In this document: in pieces, positions 20,765-31,260 of the stretch | Position numbering within the stretch: position 1 is the first letter of the stretch | Layout: each line of letters begins with the position of its first letter | From: Monoplex corrugatus | Taxonomy: Eukaryota > Mollusca > Gastropoda > Littorinimorpha > Ranellidae | DNA: 64,000 nucleotides | Direction: 5' to 3' | Assembly (NCBI GenBank): GCA_030674185.1 | Contig: JAPXFY010000030.1 | Location: forward strand, 40,979,756 to 41,043,755 | Notes under the pieces: model-generated | The model's database searches: none | Seen by the model: the letters and a program-made list of their open reading frames with translations, nothing else | Told to the model about the DNA's origin: nothing | Made by a program: the position numbers and the translations under genes

Positions 20765-21260
20765 TGATACTTAATGTTCTGTGTGCATGGATACACTCAC
20801 AAAGGGAGATAAGACACTAACAGGTCTGCACACATGTTAAGCTGGGAGAAAGGAAAATTCTCGTCCCTGTATCCAACATCTAACAGAAATTTTCTCAAGG
20901 AAGCAGTAAACATGATTTGCCAGGAGAGGAAACTTTTACCGGACTAAAGCGATAATGAATATGAAGCTGAGTTGCTTCCCATGTTGAGTTGTGCTTTCTG
21001 AGACGTCATTGTGAAATAACTATGTCATATTGTCTGGCACCGAAAGGACACCAATGATTACCCCTGCTCCTAATGTACCTTCTTAAAATTAGGCATGTCT
21101 GCTACTTTGAGTTTAGTACATGGGTGCATGAAGGTTGTTTATCGACTCTGTCATTAACCTTCTAAAGTTGGTTAATTCCGGTGTGTAGCGCGTTGTCTTC
21201 TTGGTTAAGGTATTTTGGCAACTTGGAGCTAGAGTTGGATAAGTGTCTATAGTGTGTTTT
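20765..21260. other. Intronic sequence, no gene seen
   Basis: Mixed DNA in intron 4 with no recognisable exon or element end. Confidence 0.5.
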
Positions 21261-21261
21261 T

Positions 21262-21672
21262 TGGGCTAGGGTTGGAGTTAGGGTTAGAGTTTGGGTTGGA
21301 GTTAGGGTAGAGTTTGGGTTGGAGTTAGGGTAGAGTTTGGGTTGGAGTTAGGGTTAGAGTTTGGGTTGGAGTTAGGGTTAGAGTTTGGGTTGGAGTTAAG
21401 GTTAGAGTTTGGGTTGGAGTTAGGGTTAGAGTTTGGGTTGGAGTTAGGGTTAGAGTTTGGGTTGGAGTTAGGGTTAGAGTTTGGGTTGAAGTTAGGGTTA
21501 TAGTTTGGGTTGGAGTTAGGGTAGAGTTTGGGTTGGAGTTAGGGTTAGAGTTTGGGTTGGAGTTAGGGTAGAGTTTGGGTTGGAGTTAGGGTTAGAGTTT
21601 GGGTTGGAGTTTGGGTTAGAGTTTGGGTTGGGTTGGGGTTAGAGTTTGGGTTGGAGTTAGAGTTAGATAAGT
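21262..21672. repeat. 24-bp minisatellite containing TTAGGG
   Basis: The unit GAGTTTGGGTTGGAGTTAGG + GTTA repeats about 17 times, with a 22-bp variant (GGGTAGAG). Each unit holds one TTAGGGT telomere-like motif and several G triplets on the + strand. It is not a canonical telomere array, because TTAGGG is never tandem. Confidence 0.9.
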
Positions 21673-21812
21673 GTTAATGTTGTCTGAAGGAGTGAAGTCT
21701 AGAGTCAAAATGGCGGCATTGCGTGTCCAACAGCCAATCAGGGGTATGTCTATGGGACTTCATTTACATCATTTACATAAAAATGGAAACCATGAAATAT
21801 ACTACACGTCAT

Positions 21813-23403
21813 TATTGAAGGGCCAGGAACGTTTTTGAGTCAATTTTTGAAAGGAGAAATAACCTATTTTCTCTTACTCTTTTCTCCAATTCGTTGCCGT
21901 AACTGAATGGATAAGAGCTCAGACAACATTGCAGTTTCCTTTTGGCACGTGTTTGGGATTTGCCGATTTGCAATGGGCGGCCCAAGGAAGACAATTTCCA
22001 CACGAAATTGTCGAATCTTCAGCAGGGTCTCTCTGACGACGCAGGCAAGGTAGCGACAAAATTCGCTTTGCACGTGCAAGGCAAGCCCTTTTTGAACACT
22101 ACTCCAGCCAAAGTTGCCCGCAGACGAGGATAAAAAGGACCCGTTCTTGGTTCGTTTTAACCATGCTTGCAAGACGACGGATGACGGATGAGCAGCGGGG
22201 GAGAGCCCTCGCTCTGCTTGATGAAGGCCTAGCGCAGCGGGAAGTTGCTAGACGACTTGAAGTGTCGCATTCCACAATCCAGAGACTGCTGGAGCGCTTC
22301 AATGAGACTGGAGCAGTCCAGGAAAGGCGTCACACGGGTCGACCCAGAGTAACGACAAGACAGCAAGACCGCTACCTTGCCCTCTCCGTCCTGAGGGAAA
22401 GGGCATCCACTGCGGTGACCTTGAGGGGTCAGCTGAGGGACGCAACAGGTGCTAACATCAGCTGCAGCACGGTGAGAAGACGGCTACATGAGGCAAACTT
22501 GAGGTCACGGAGACCGGCCGTCCGACCCGTGCTGTCACAGGTCAACAGAGTGCGCCGCATGACCTGGGCCAGGGAGCACGTGACCTGGACAAGGCAACAG
22601 TGGGCCCGGGTCTTGTTTTCGGATGAGTCCAGGTTCACCCTGACCTTTAACGATGGCCGGGCTCAGGTGTGGCGACGTCAAGGGGAGAGGTTCGCTGACG
22701 CCACTGTCCAAGAGCATAACTGGTACGGCGGCGGGTCGGTGAGGGTGTGGGGTGGCATGAGCCGTGGTACCCGGACCCCCCTGCTCCCCATTGACGGCAT
22801 CCTGAACGGGGTCCGGTACCGGGACGAGGTTCTGGCGGCCGTGGCACTGCCTGCGCTTGTGGACCTTGGTCAAGGCGCCATCTTCCAGGACGACAATGCA
22901 CCTGCGCATCGAGCACGCCTTGTGACCGACTTCCTGGAGCAGCATGAAGTCGTCCGTATGGCCTGGCCAGCGTGCTCACCTGACCTGAACCCAATTGAAC
23001 ACCTCTGGGATGTGCTCGGGAGGCGCATCAGGGACAACCACCCCCCACCGGGCACCCTGGCCAGGCTGGTCGACATCCTGCAGATCGAGTGGGCGGCCAT
23101 CCCTCAGGACACACTTCGTACCCTTGTGGGGTCGATGCATCGGCGCTGTGAAGCATGCATCCAGGCTCGGGGCGGACACACGCGATATTGAAAACAGATT
23201 GGCCAAATCTGACACTTTCTGTTTTTTGAAAAGGGGGGGATGTTCCTTTAAATGCATGTGCTGTTCACTAATGGGTCATTGTGCTAATTTCTTTTTCCAA
23301 AACAGGTGTGGAAATGATGAAATAAAACATAGAATCAATTCTAAACATTGTCAATTATTTCAACTTAAAATTAGAGAGGAAGGAAGAAGTGGCCCTTAAA
23401 TTA
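21813..23403 (+). mobile_element. Second Tc1/mariner-like element
   Basis: About 1.59 kb with an intact transposase. The ends are weakly inverted: AAGGGCCA at 21818-21825 and TGGCCCTT at 23390-23397, with TA dinucleotides nearby on both sides. Beyond these 8 bp the two ends have diverged, so the boundaries are approximate. It lies in cyclase intron 4, 75 bp before exon 5. Confidence 0.85.
22163..23191 (+). CDS. Tc1-like DD34E transposase, second subfamily
   Basis: 342 residues, the same length as the other two transposases in the window but clearly diverged in sequence. The start is the first ATG (MLARRRMTDEQR); MTDEQRG six codons later is an alternative. Features in order: helix-turn-helix EVARRLEVSHSTIQRL, GRPR motif (HTGRPRVT), FSDESRF, FQDDNAPAHRAR and SPDLNPIEHLWDVL, giving DD34E; it ends ARGGHTRY. 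The codons are G+C-rich compared with its AT-rich flanks, suggesting a fairly recent arrival. No inactivating lesion is visible, although the element's termini look degraded, which may limit mobility. Confidence 0.94.
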   Translation: MLARRRMTDEQRGRALALLDEGLAQREVARRLEVSHSTIQRLLERFNETGAVQERRHTGRPRVTTRQQDRYLALSVLRERASTAVTLRGQLRDATGANISCSTVRRRLHEANLRSRRPAVRPVLSQVNRVRRMTWAREHVTWTRQQWARVLFSDESRFTLTFNDGRAQVWRRQGERFADATVQEHNWYGGGSVRVWGGMSRGTRTPLLPIDGILNGVRYRDEVLAAVALPALVDLGQGAIFQDDNAPAHRARLVTDFLEQHEVVRMAWPACSPDLNPIEHLWDVLGRRIRDNHPPPGTLARLVDILQIEWAAIPQDTLRTLVGSMHRRCEACIQARGGHTRY

Positions 23404-23478
23404 TGATTAGGAGTATACATTTTATGGATAAACATAAAACGACAATCTCTGTAAGATAACTGAAATATTTCCCATCAG

Positions 23479-23722
23479 GTGGTGACTCTTCTTAACGATC
23501 TGTACACTGTCTTTGACAACGTGGTGGACGACTACGACGCCTACAAGATCGAGACCATCGGGGATGCCTACATGGTGGTCAGTGGACTTCCTGTCCGCAA
23601 CGGGGATCGCCACGCCGCTGAGATTGCTAGCGTTGCTCTCCGCATCTTGTCCAGTGTGCTGGGATTCCGCATCCGTCATTGCCCAGAACGCCAACTTTTG
23701 TTGAGGATCGGACTTCATACAG
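23479..23722 (+). CDS. Guanylate cyclase exon 5: catalytic core
   Basis: Acceptor CCCATCAG|GT, donor ACAG|GTGAGT. The peptide starts [20 protein letters not shown], continues [20 protein letters not shown] and ends [10 protein letters not shown]. It holds the second metal-binding Asp (IGDAYM) and the Glu of KIETIG, which selects guanine over adenine. Both agree with a guanylate rather than an adenylate cyclase. The HAAEIA and FRIRH motifs are standard. Entry phase 0, exit phase 1. The exon begins 75 bp after the end of the second Tc1-like element. Confidence 0.95.
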
Positions 23723-23772
23723 GTGAGTGGGGCCCGTGACTGTAGTTGATGGTTGTTTCTTTTGTATTGGTA

Positions 23773-24006
23773 TTTATAGGCCATTTTATGAGGAAGGGGG
23801 ATTTGAAGCACCTGGTCACAACGGGAAAGCAGGAGGGAAAGAGAGCACCAGGTAGACCCAGGGAGAGAACGCTGGACGGACTTGCAGATGGCTGGGGATG
23901 AGGAGGGCGGGGGAGATGCTAGGGGCAACGAGAGATAGAGATGGTTGGAAGTCCATGGTCTCCAACGCCATGCGGCAGGGCACCTGATGATGATGATGAT
24001 GATGAT
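23773..24006 (+). mobile_element. LINE 3'-end fragment (GAT-tailed family)
   Basis: Begins ATTTATAGGCCATTTTATGA and ends in (GAT)n. It covers the same final segment as the copies at 19695 and 20489, with a 1-base deletion in GCAGATGGCTGG (for GCAGAGTGGCTGG). It lies 50 bp after exon 5. Confidence 0.88.
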
Positions 24007-24171
24007 TGTGTGGGCTTGTATTATGTGATATTGTACCCCTCCGTACTATCTGTTTGGGAATAGTCGGCAGTACCTCTTTCTTTGCTGATTAAAGCACTGG
24101 TACTGGTACTGGTTAAAGATGATGACGACGATCATGTTCATGATAAAAATGAAGGACAGAGAGGTGACTTG

Positions 24172-24242
24172 GCTGTTTGTTTCGGCATACGCTCACGTAT
24201 GACTATTTGTTTCGGCATACGCTCACGTATGACTATTTGTGT
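24172..24242. repeat. 30-bp duplication
   Basis: TTCGGCATACGCTCACGTAT + GACTATTTGT occurs twice in direct tandem, with a degenerate third piece (CATATATGACTATTTGTGTG) at 24344. Confidence 0.85.
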
Positions 24243-24269
24243 GACGGCGACCTCGATGATCATATAAAA

Positions 24270-24494
24270 CATTTTTGTGACAACGACGACTATATTGATG
24301 ATGATGATGATGACGACTCTGATGACGATGATGATGATTTGCTCATATATGACTATTTGTGTGACGACGACGACAATAACGACGACGACGACGATGATGA
24401 TGATGATGATGTTGATGATGATGATGATGGAGGAGGAGAGGAAGAAGAAGAAGAAGAAGAGGAAGGAGAAGGAGATGAAAAAAACAACAACAGC

Positions 24495-24533
<39 letters not shown>

Positions 24534-24696
24534 GAGATGAGTGATTGATTGATGATGATTGATGATATGATTGATGGATGATGATTGATGGAATGATTGT
24601 TTGATGATGATGATATGATGATGATTGATTGATGATGATGGTTGATGATGATTGATGATGATGATGATGATTGATGATGATTGATGATGATATGAT

Positions 24697-24728
<32 letters not shown>

Positions 24729-25115
24729 GATGATGATGATGATTGATTGATTGATTGATGATGATGATGATGATTGATTGATTGATGATGATTGATTGAT
24801 GATGATTGATTGATGATGATTGATTGATGATGATTGATTGATGATGATTGATGATAGATGATGATTGATTGATGATGATGATTGATTGATGATGATGATG
24901 ATGATTGATTGATTGATGATGATTGATTGATGATGATTGATTGATGATGATTGATTGATGATGATTGATTGATGATGATTGATGATAGATGATGATTGAT
25001 TGATGATTGATGATGGATGATGATATTGAATGATGATTGATGATGATTGATGATTGATGATTGATGATGATGACGACGACGAACGACGACGTTGATAATG
25101 ATGACGTCAATGATG
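24270..25115. repeat. GAT/GAC/GATT repeat block, intron 5
   Basis: Trinucleotide GAT and GAC runs, a (GAA) patch near 24438-24470, then about 500 bp of GATGATGATTGATT units with period-17 to period-20 substructure, ending just before the exon 6 acceptor. Asp-, Met- and Ile/His/Ser-repeat frames are artefacts. Confidence 0.9.
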
Positions 25116-25125
25116 ACACATGCAG

Positions 25126-25224
25126 GACCAGTGGTGGCAGGGGTGGTGGGTCTAAAGATGCCCCGGTACTGTCTGTTTGGTGATACCGTCAACTATGCCG
25201 CCTGCATGGAGTCCAGTGGTAAAC
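25126..25224 (+). CDS. Guanylate cyclase exon 6: catalytic domain with altered NTASR motif
   Basis: Acceptor ACATGCAG|GA, donor TAAAC|GTGAGT. The peptide is [20 protein letters not shown], then [13 protein letters not shown]. The Cys of RYCLFGD is the second guanine-recognition residue and is present. The usual TVNTASRMES reads [10 protein letters not shown]: the Asn is kept, but the Arg that stabilises the transition state is Cys (TGC), and two neighbours also differ. The reading comes straight from the sequence; loss of activity is inference. Entry phase 1, exit phase 1. Confidence 0.94.
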
Positions 25225-25239
25225 GTGAGTAGCAGAAAT

Positions 25240-26098
25240 GTGAGATAATGGTTAAAAAATGATGATAATATTACGATAATCATTACAATAATAGTAATCA
25301 TAGCAATAGTCATAATAATAATTGTGGTGGTTATGAGATTAAAAATGATAACAATGACGATAATATAACGACATTAGCAATAACAATTACAAAAATCATC
25401 ATCATCATCATCAACATCATCATCATCATCATCTAATAATAATTGTGATAATTATGAGATTCAAAACAATAACAATGATGATGATATAATGATGTTAATG
25501 ATAACAGTTACAATGTTAATAATAATGATAATAATAATTGTGGTGATTTTGAGATTCAAAACAATAACAATGATGATGATATAACAGTTTTAGTAATAAT
25601 AATTACAATAATGATCACGATGATAATAATTGTGATAATCATGAGATTCAAAATGATAACAGTGATGATGATATAACGATTTTACTGATAATGATTGCAA
25701 TTATAATAATGATAATAATAACTGACGGTTTTGAAATTCAAATTAATAACTGATGATAATACAGCGATATTAGTAATAATGATTACAATAATAATAATGT
25801 TAATAATAATTGTGATGATTATGAGATTCAAAAGAATAGCATTCGTTATAATATACCGATTTTAGTAATAACAATTACAATGATAATGATAATTGTGATG
25901 ATTATGATATTCAGAAGAATAACAATGATGATAATGTAACGATACCAGTAATGATAATTGCAATAATAATAGTAATAATGATAATTGTGATGATTATAAG
26001 ATTTTAAAAAATAACAATGATGATAATATAACGGTATCAGTAACAACAATTACAATGACAATAATGATAACAATAATTATGATGATTTTCAGATTCAA
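25240..26098. repeat. Diverged ~83-120-bp tandem repeat, about 9 units, intron 6
   Basis: Each unit carries TAATTGTGATGATTATGAGA, TTCAAAA(C/T)AATAACAATG, ATGATAATATAACGAT and TTAGTAATAA motifs. ATGAGATT-type markers fall near 25333, 25453, 25548, 25641, 25732, 25820, 25900, 25995 and 26085. AT-rich and well diverged, so older than the pure microsatellites beside it. Confidence 0.8.
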
Positions 26099-26104
26099 AT
26101 AATA

Positions 26105-26377
26105 ACAATGGTGATGATGGATGATGGATGATGGATGATGGTGATGATGGTGATGATGGTGGTGATGATGATGATGAATGATGATGATGATGATGATGAT
26201 GATGATGGTGGTGGATGGTGGATGATGATGGTGGATGGATGATGATGGATGATGGATGATGATGATAACGACAATAATGATAATAATAATGATGACAATA
26301 ATAATGATAACAACAATAACAACAACAACAACGACAACAACAATACTACTACCACCACCACAACAACAACAACAACC

Positions 26378-26460
<83 letters not shown>

Positions 26461-26975
26461 CTACTACTACAACTACTAACAACTACTACTACAACAACTA
26501 CTACTACAACACTACTACTACAACAACTACTACTACAACAACTGCTACTACAACAACCTACAAACAACTGCTACTACAACAACTGCTACTACAACAACTC
26601 TACTACAACAACTACTACTACAACAACTACTACTACAACAACTACTACTACAACAACTACTACTACAACAACCTAACATACTACAAACAACTACTACTAC
26701 AACAACTGACATACTACAACTAACTACAACACAACAACACAACTACTACTACTACAACAACAACAACAACTACAACTACACTACAACTACAACTACTACA
26801 ACTACAACTACTACAACTACAACTACAACTACTACTACTACTACTACTACAACTACAACTACTACTACTACAACTACTACTACTACAACTACAACAACTA
26901 CTACTACTACTACTACAACTACAACTACAACTACTACAACTACAATTACAACTACTACTACTACTACTACCAATA
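26105..26975. repeat. GAT/GGT block followed by (CAA)n and (CTA)n arrays
   Basis: GATGATGG units to 26268, then AATAAC/CAA repeats including a pure (CAA)n of about 80 bp. CAACAACTACTACTA compound repeats follow to about 26970. Polyglutamine-, asparagine- and threonine-type frames here have no sign of being genes. Confidence 0.92.
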
Positions 26976-27084
26976 ATGATAACAATAATAATAATGATAA
27001 CAATAATAATAATAATGAAAATAATAATGACAGTAGTAGGAGGACACAGGCGGAAATAATGTCATTGTCAAAATTCAAAGGGAA

Positions 27085-27575
27085 AAATGATGACGATGAT
27101 GACAGTAATCACAACAATGATGATGGATGATTGATGGATGATTGATGGATGATTGATGGATGATCCATTGTTGTTTGTTGATGATTGATTGTTGATGATT
27201 GTTGATGATTGTTGATGATTGTTGATGATTGTTGATGATTGATGGTGGTTGATGGTAGTTGATGGTGGGTGATGGTGGGTGATGGTGGGTGATGGTGGGT
27301 GATGGTGGATGATGGATGATGATGATGATGATGATGATGATGTGATGATGATGATGCCGACGACGATGACGATGACGACGACGATGATGATGATGATGAC
27401 GACGATGCTGATGATGATGATGATGACGACGACGACGACGACGATGATGAGATGATGACGACGATGCTGATGACGACGACGACGATGATGACGACGACGA
27501 CGACGACGACGATGCCGACGATGATGACGACGACGACGATGACGACGACGACGACGACCACCACCACCACCACCA
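27085..27575. repeat. GATTGATG, GATGGTGG and GAC/GAT repeats
   Basis: Short-period blocks leading directly to the exon 7 acceptor: (GATTGATG)n, (GTTGATGATT)n, (GGTGATGGTG)n, then (GAC/GAT)n and (CCA)n. Simple-sequence DNA occupies nearly all of intron 6. Confidence 0.9.
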
Positions 27576-27607
27576 CAACACTGAAACACCCACTACCCGT
27601 ATTTCAG

Positions 27608-27699
27608 CTTTGCACATTCACATCAGTTACAAGTGCAAGTCTTACCTGGACAGGCTGGGAGGGTTTCAGTTCAAGGAGAGAGGACTGACTGAAATCAAG
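27608..27699 (+). CDS. Guanylate cyclase exon 7: end of catalytic domain
   Basis: Acceptor CGTATTTCAG|CT, donor CAAG|GTCAGT. The peptide is PLHIHISYKCKSYLDRLGGF, then QFKERGLTEIK. It corresponds to the closing strands of the cyclase fold (PLKIH.S..., L..LGGF, RG...MKGKG). Entry phase 1, exit phase 0. The exon 8 start GKGT restores the conserved KGKG sequence across the junction, which supports the long 8.1-kb intron between them. Confidence 0.93.
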
Positions 27700-27737
27700 G
27701 TCAGTATAGGAGATTGAGAGGGGCTCAGTGCTTGGTT

Positions 27738-27792
27738 GTACTTAATAGACCGTAAGTTCAAATCCCGCCCTGCCAGTGCCAGTGGCTCCGTA
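27738..27792 (+). mobile_element. Possible SINE head fragment
   Basis: AGTTCAAATCCCGCCCTGCC resembles a tRNA box B and its 3' flank. No box A is convincing. Short remnant in intron 7. Confidence 0.4.
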
Positions 27793-27919
27793 TGTGTGTA
27801 TAATAATTAATAATAATTACAATATTTATATAACGCAAAATCTTGATAAAATCAAATCTAAGCGCTGAAACAGACACACACGCACGCACGCACACACACG
27901 CACGCACGCACGCACGCAC

Positions 27920-27977
<58 letters not shown>

Positions 27978-28037
27978 CTATAAATGGGGAGGAAGAATAA
28001 AAGCAATGGAAAATTATAGAGAGCATATTATATACAA

Positions 28038-28679
28038 TTATATATTACAATGTGATTCCCCTCCGAGTGGAGACAGGCTGCAGAGGGGGTTGAGTGAGGT
28101 CAGGATTTTATGCAGAGGAAAAAGGTGAGTTTTGAGAGCGCACTTGAAGGAGACAAAAGTAGGTTGCTGACGGACTGAGAGAGGAAGTTTGTTCCAGGAG
28201 AGTGGACCAGAAACAGAGAAGGCTCGTGGACCATAGGTATTGAGCTTAGTGCGTGGAAAGCGAAAAGTCAGAGGATCGGAGGCAGAGCGGAGGGTACGTG
28301 AGGGAAGATAGATCTCAAGTAGGCTTGACAGGTAATCGGGGGCTGCGTTATTGAGGCTTTTGTAGCACATGGTGTCTAGTTTGTACTGTATGCGCTTTGA
28401 TACAGGGAGCCAGTGAAGTTGTGCCAGGAGAGGAGATATGTGGTCAGCTTTTTTCCTTTTGAGTACAAGGCGTGCAGCATTGTTTTGAATGCGCTGTAGG
28501 ATGTGAATGGTGGAGGCAGGAAGACCAGACAGGAGTGAATTGCAATAGTCAATGCGAGACATTATGAAGGAGAGAACGAGTTTTGCAGTTGTTTCGACAG
28601 AGAGATACTTCCTGATCAGGCTTATACGATGGAGGTGATAGTAGCAAGATCTGGCAGTTTGAGAAACAAAGTTGTTCAT
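28038..28679 (-). pseudogene. L2-like RT, C-terminal segment
   Basis: Open segment of 213 codons, the thumb and C-terminal part of the RT protein (SRIDYCNSLLSGLPASTIHI, LAQLHWLPVSKRIQYKLDTM, PLSWNKLPLSVRQQ). It is separated from the upstream RT segment by stops and frameshifts between 28680 and 29073, including the region that should carry the YADD box. Nearly identical to the product at 32351-32923. Confidence 0.85.
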
Positions 28680-29072
28680 GGAGAGGGTAGAGTCAAGGCA
28701 GACACCAAGGTTTTTAGCTGAATCAGAAATTGGGACTGATGTGTTACATACTGGGAGAGAAAGAAGAGGCAGCTGAGAAAGTTTCTGATGGGTGCCAATG
28801 AGGATAGCTTCTCTGTCTTGTCGTCGTTCAGCTGAAGTTTATTGTATGTCATCCAATTCTTAATGTCCGAGTAAATTCAGTGGTGCGAGTCAAGAGGCGC
28901 TGTATATTGTCAGGTGAGTCACTGTCTTGAAGTTGGGTGTCATCAGCATAGAAGTGGTGGTTTATAGAGTGGAACACCACAGGTCAGGTATGCAGGTTGA
29001 GAGTAAGTGCCATTGATGAGAACAGTTTGTTTTCTGTTTGATAGATATGAAGTGAACCAGGAGAGAGCAGTG

Positions 29073-29759
29073 TCAGATGCCAAAAGTATGATGGAGTCTA
29101 GAAAGGAGAGTACCATGATCAATGGTATCAAAGGCTGCAGACAGATCAAGGAGTGTGAGAAGAGAGACTTTGCCAGTATCAGTTGCAAGGAGGAGATTGT
29201 TGAGAATGTGTAGCAGGGCAGTTTCAGTGCTATGGCACTGGCGGTAGGCTGACTGGAAAGGATTGAGGAGATTGTTGGCAGACAGGTGAGAGTTCAGCTG
29301 GTTGAGGACAACTTTTTCAAGGAGTTTTGACAAGAAAGAGAGATTAGAGAGAGGCCGGTAATTTTTCAGTTCATTTGGGTCTAAGTTGTATTTCTTGAGG
29401 AGAGGGTGAACAATAGCAGACTTGAAAGAATCTGGGACAGTTCCAGTTTGAAGAGAAGTGTTGATGATGTCAGTGATGAATGGGAGGAGAGTATGGAGAC
29501 AGTCGGAAAAGAGAGAACCTGGAAGAGGATCCAGTTCGCAGGTTTTGAACGACATGGATCTGATTGTGTTGAGAATTTCTTCTTGTGAGACTGGGGTAAA
29601 AGTAGTAAGAGGTGTGCCAGAGAAGGAAGGGTCAGGTGGGCATGGTTGACAGGTTTGTATTTTGATGGTGAAATACTTGGAGAATACAGATGGGAGTTCT
29701 TCATTTGTGTGTTTTGATGGGAGAGGTAAGTCTTTTCGTGTGCCAAGGAGATGATTCAT
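29073..29759 (-). pseudogene. L2-like RT, palm segment
   Basis: Open segment of 228 codons with RT blocks 1-4 (PVSQEEILNTIRSM, AIVHPLLKKYNLDPNELKNY, LNPFQSAYRQCHSTE, LLDLSAAFDTIDHGTLLSRL). Homology continues upstream to about 29885 and stops at a (TG)n tract. The endonuclease domain is missing, so this copy is dead. Confidence 0.85.
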
Positions 29760-29889
29760 GGTTGTAAAGAGTTCTTTTGAAGAAGAGGCATTCAGAATTT
29801 TGGTTTGGAAAAAGCTTGTTTTTGCAGATGCAATGAGGGTGGATACTTTTGTTTTAGAGGCTTGGAAAAGTTGCCTATGTACAGTGAGT

Positions 29890-29893
29890 TTGG

Positions 29894-29943
<50 letters not shown>

Positions 29944-30226
29944 ATGTGTGTGTGTGTGTCTGTGCGTGTTAGTGTGTATATGTGTTTGTGTGTGTGTATG
30001 TGTGTGCGTGCGTTTGTGCGTGTCTGTGCGTGTGTGAGTGTATGTGTGTGTGCGTATATTTGTGATGTTGTGCGTTTAACGTGTGTGAGTTAAAAAGAGA
30101 GAAACGAGAGAGAGAAAAAGAGAGAGGGGGGAGAGGCATGTGTGTGAGTGTCTGTGCGTTTGCATGTGTGTGTGTGTATATGTGTTTATATAAATACACA
30201 CACACACACATATATATATATAAATG

Positions 30227-30269
<43 letters not shown>

Positions 30270-30445
30270 GTATGTATATATATATATATATATAATATAT
30301 ATATGCGTGTGTGTGTGTGTGATATGTGTGTGTGTGTGTTTGTGAGTGTGTGTATATGTGTGTGTGATGTGTGTGTGTGTGTGTTGTGTGTGTGTGTGTG
30401 TGTGTGATGTGTGATGTGTGTGTGTGTGTGTGTGTTGAAATGGTA
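29890..30445. repeat. (TG)n / (TA)n microsatellite cluster
   Basis: (TG)n with GTGCG interruptions to 30080, a GAGA-rich patch, (TG)n, (CA)n, (TA)n with TAATGTATG, then (TG)n to 30435. Intron 7. Confidence 0.9.
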
Positions 30446-30659
30446 CAAGATACTTACGTTATTGCCAGGCCCAAAGATGAAGAATCTCCAGCGATATCAC
30501 ATGCATTCATATTCACACTCACATCACACTCGCATCCTCGCTCACTCACAAATCGTTCCCCTAGCCCTCTCCCTCCCCTCTTCCGCGTTTCCTTCAAAAC
30601 ATGTCGGTTAAAATCAGTTGGGTCAAACTTACACATACACATGCACATAGTTCGTTATT
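30446..30659. other. Intronic sequence, no gene seen
   Basis: C-rich mixed DNA with TCACA motifs. No exon or element end recognised. Confidence 0.5.
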
Positions 30660-30870
30660 TCTTTTAACATCTATTCACATACGTGCTTTTAGACGAAAAA
30701 ATTTTTTTTTTTAAAAAGGTGCGTATGGAATGAATGAATCTATGTAATCATGAAGGCATTGTATCAATTAAGGTAACAATTAAGGTAACATCAAACAAAT
30801 TAACGAACAAAAGAAAAACAATCAGAACATTATATCAGTCAGGCTTCATCGGATTTCTCGGGGTTGTGTG
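30660..30870 (-). repeat. Dispersed repeat, inverted partner of 7147-7330
   Basis: Contains ACGTGCTTTTAGACGAAAAA, ATGAATGAATCTATGTAATC and AGGTAACATCAAACAAATTA, matching the reverse complement of the earlier copy. A small internal duplication (CAATTAAGGTAA twice) lies near 30765-30790. Confidence 0.6.
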
Positions 30871-31039
30871 GGAGTTACAGGTATAAAGCAGTTGGGCTGA
30901 ATCAAAGGAAACGACCTACAGGACTGTGCAGTAAACGTCTAGCAATGTGTAAATACAGAATGAAATCACTATGTTTCTGTTTTAAGTTTGTAAATGACGC
31001 AGGGAAATAAGGTCGCATTCGCTGACAACACAAAAGTAC

Positions 31040-31260
31040 CTGCATGTACGTGCACAGTCTGTCAGATAATTGCTGGCACATATTGGGCGAAGCGCATATG
31101 GAATTGCCCGAGAGCGATGAATCTTTGTGGAACAAACTCCGAGCTCCTGAATCAGAAACAGGAAGTCCAAAACAAGCATGACTGCCTGCGTTCAAGCAAA
31201 CAGGAACCAGGAGGAAAAAAAACACGAAAAAGAATAAGCACACGTATTTAATACAACAAG
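31040..31260 (+). repeat. Dispersed repeat family (GCTGGCACATATTGGGCG), copy 1
   Basis: Core GCTGGCACATATTGGGCGAA + GCGCATATGGAATTGCCCGA + ...GATGAATCTT...GAACAAACTCCGAGCTC. The same core recurs at 31904-31982, diverged at about 34700-34800, and inverted at about 45110-45245. The following part (GAAGCAAACAGGAACCAG) is shared with 11840. No terminal repeat or tail could be fixed. Confidence 0.65.

Larger units (their letters stand above)
27795..29885 (-). mobile_element. L2/CR1-type LINE, 5'-truncated and decayed
   Basis: The 3' end is at left: an (ATT)n-like tail (TAATTATTAATAATTA reversed) preceded by TTTGATTTTATCAAGATTTT on the minus strand. RT pieces read NYRPLSNLSFLSKLLEKVV, FQSAYRQCHSTETALL and LLDLSAAFDTIDH, then after frameshifts RIDYCNSLLSGLP and ARLVLKRKKADHI. 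The style is that of L2/CR1 LINEs. A (CA)n microsatellite lies inside the 3' UTR at 27870-27975, at the same element position as in the + strand copy at 32058. Confidence 0.88.

Noticed and set aside
21262..21672. True telomere sequence
   Set aside because: TTAGGG occurs once per 24-bp unit and is never tandem.
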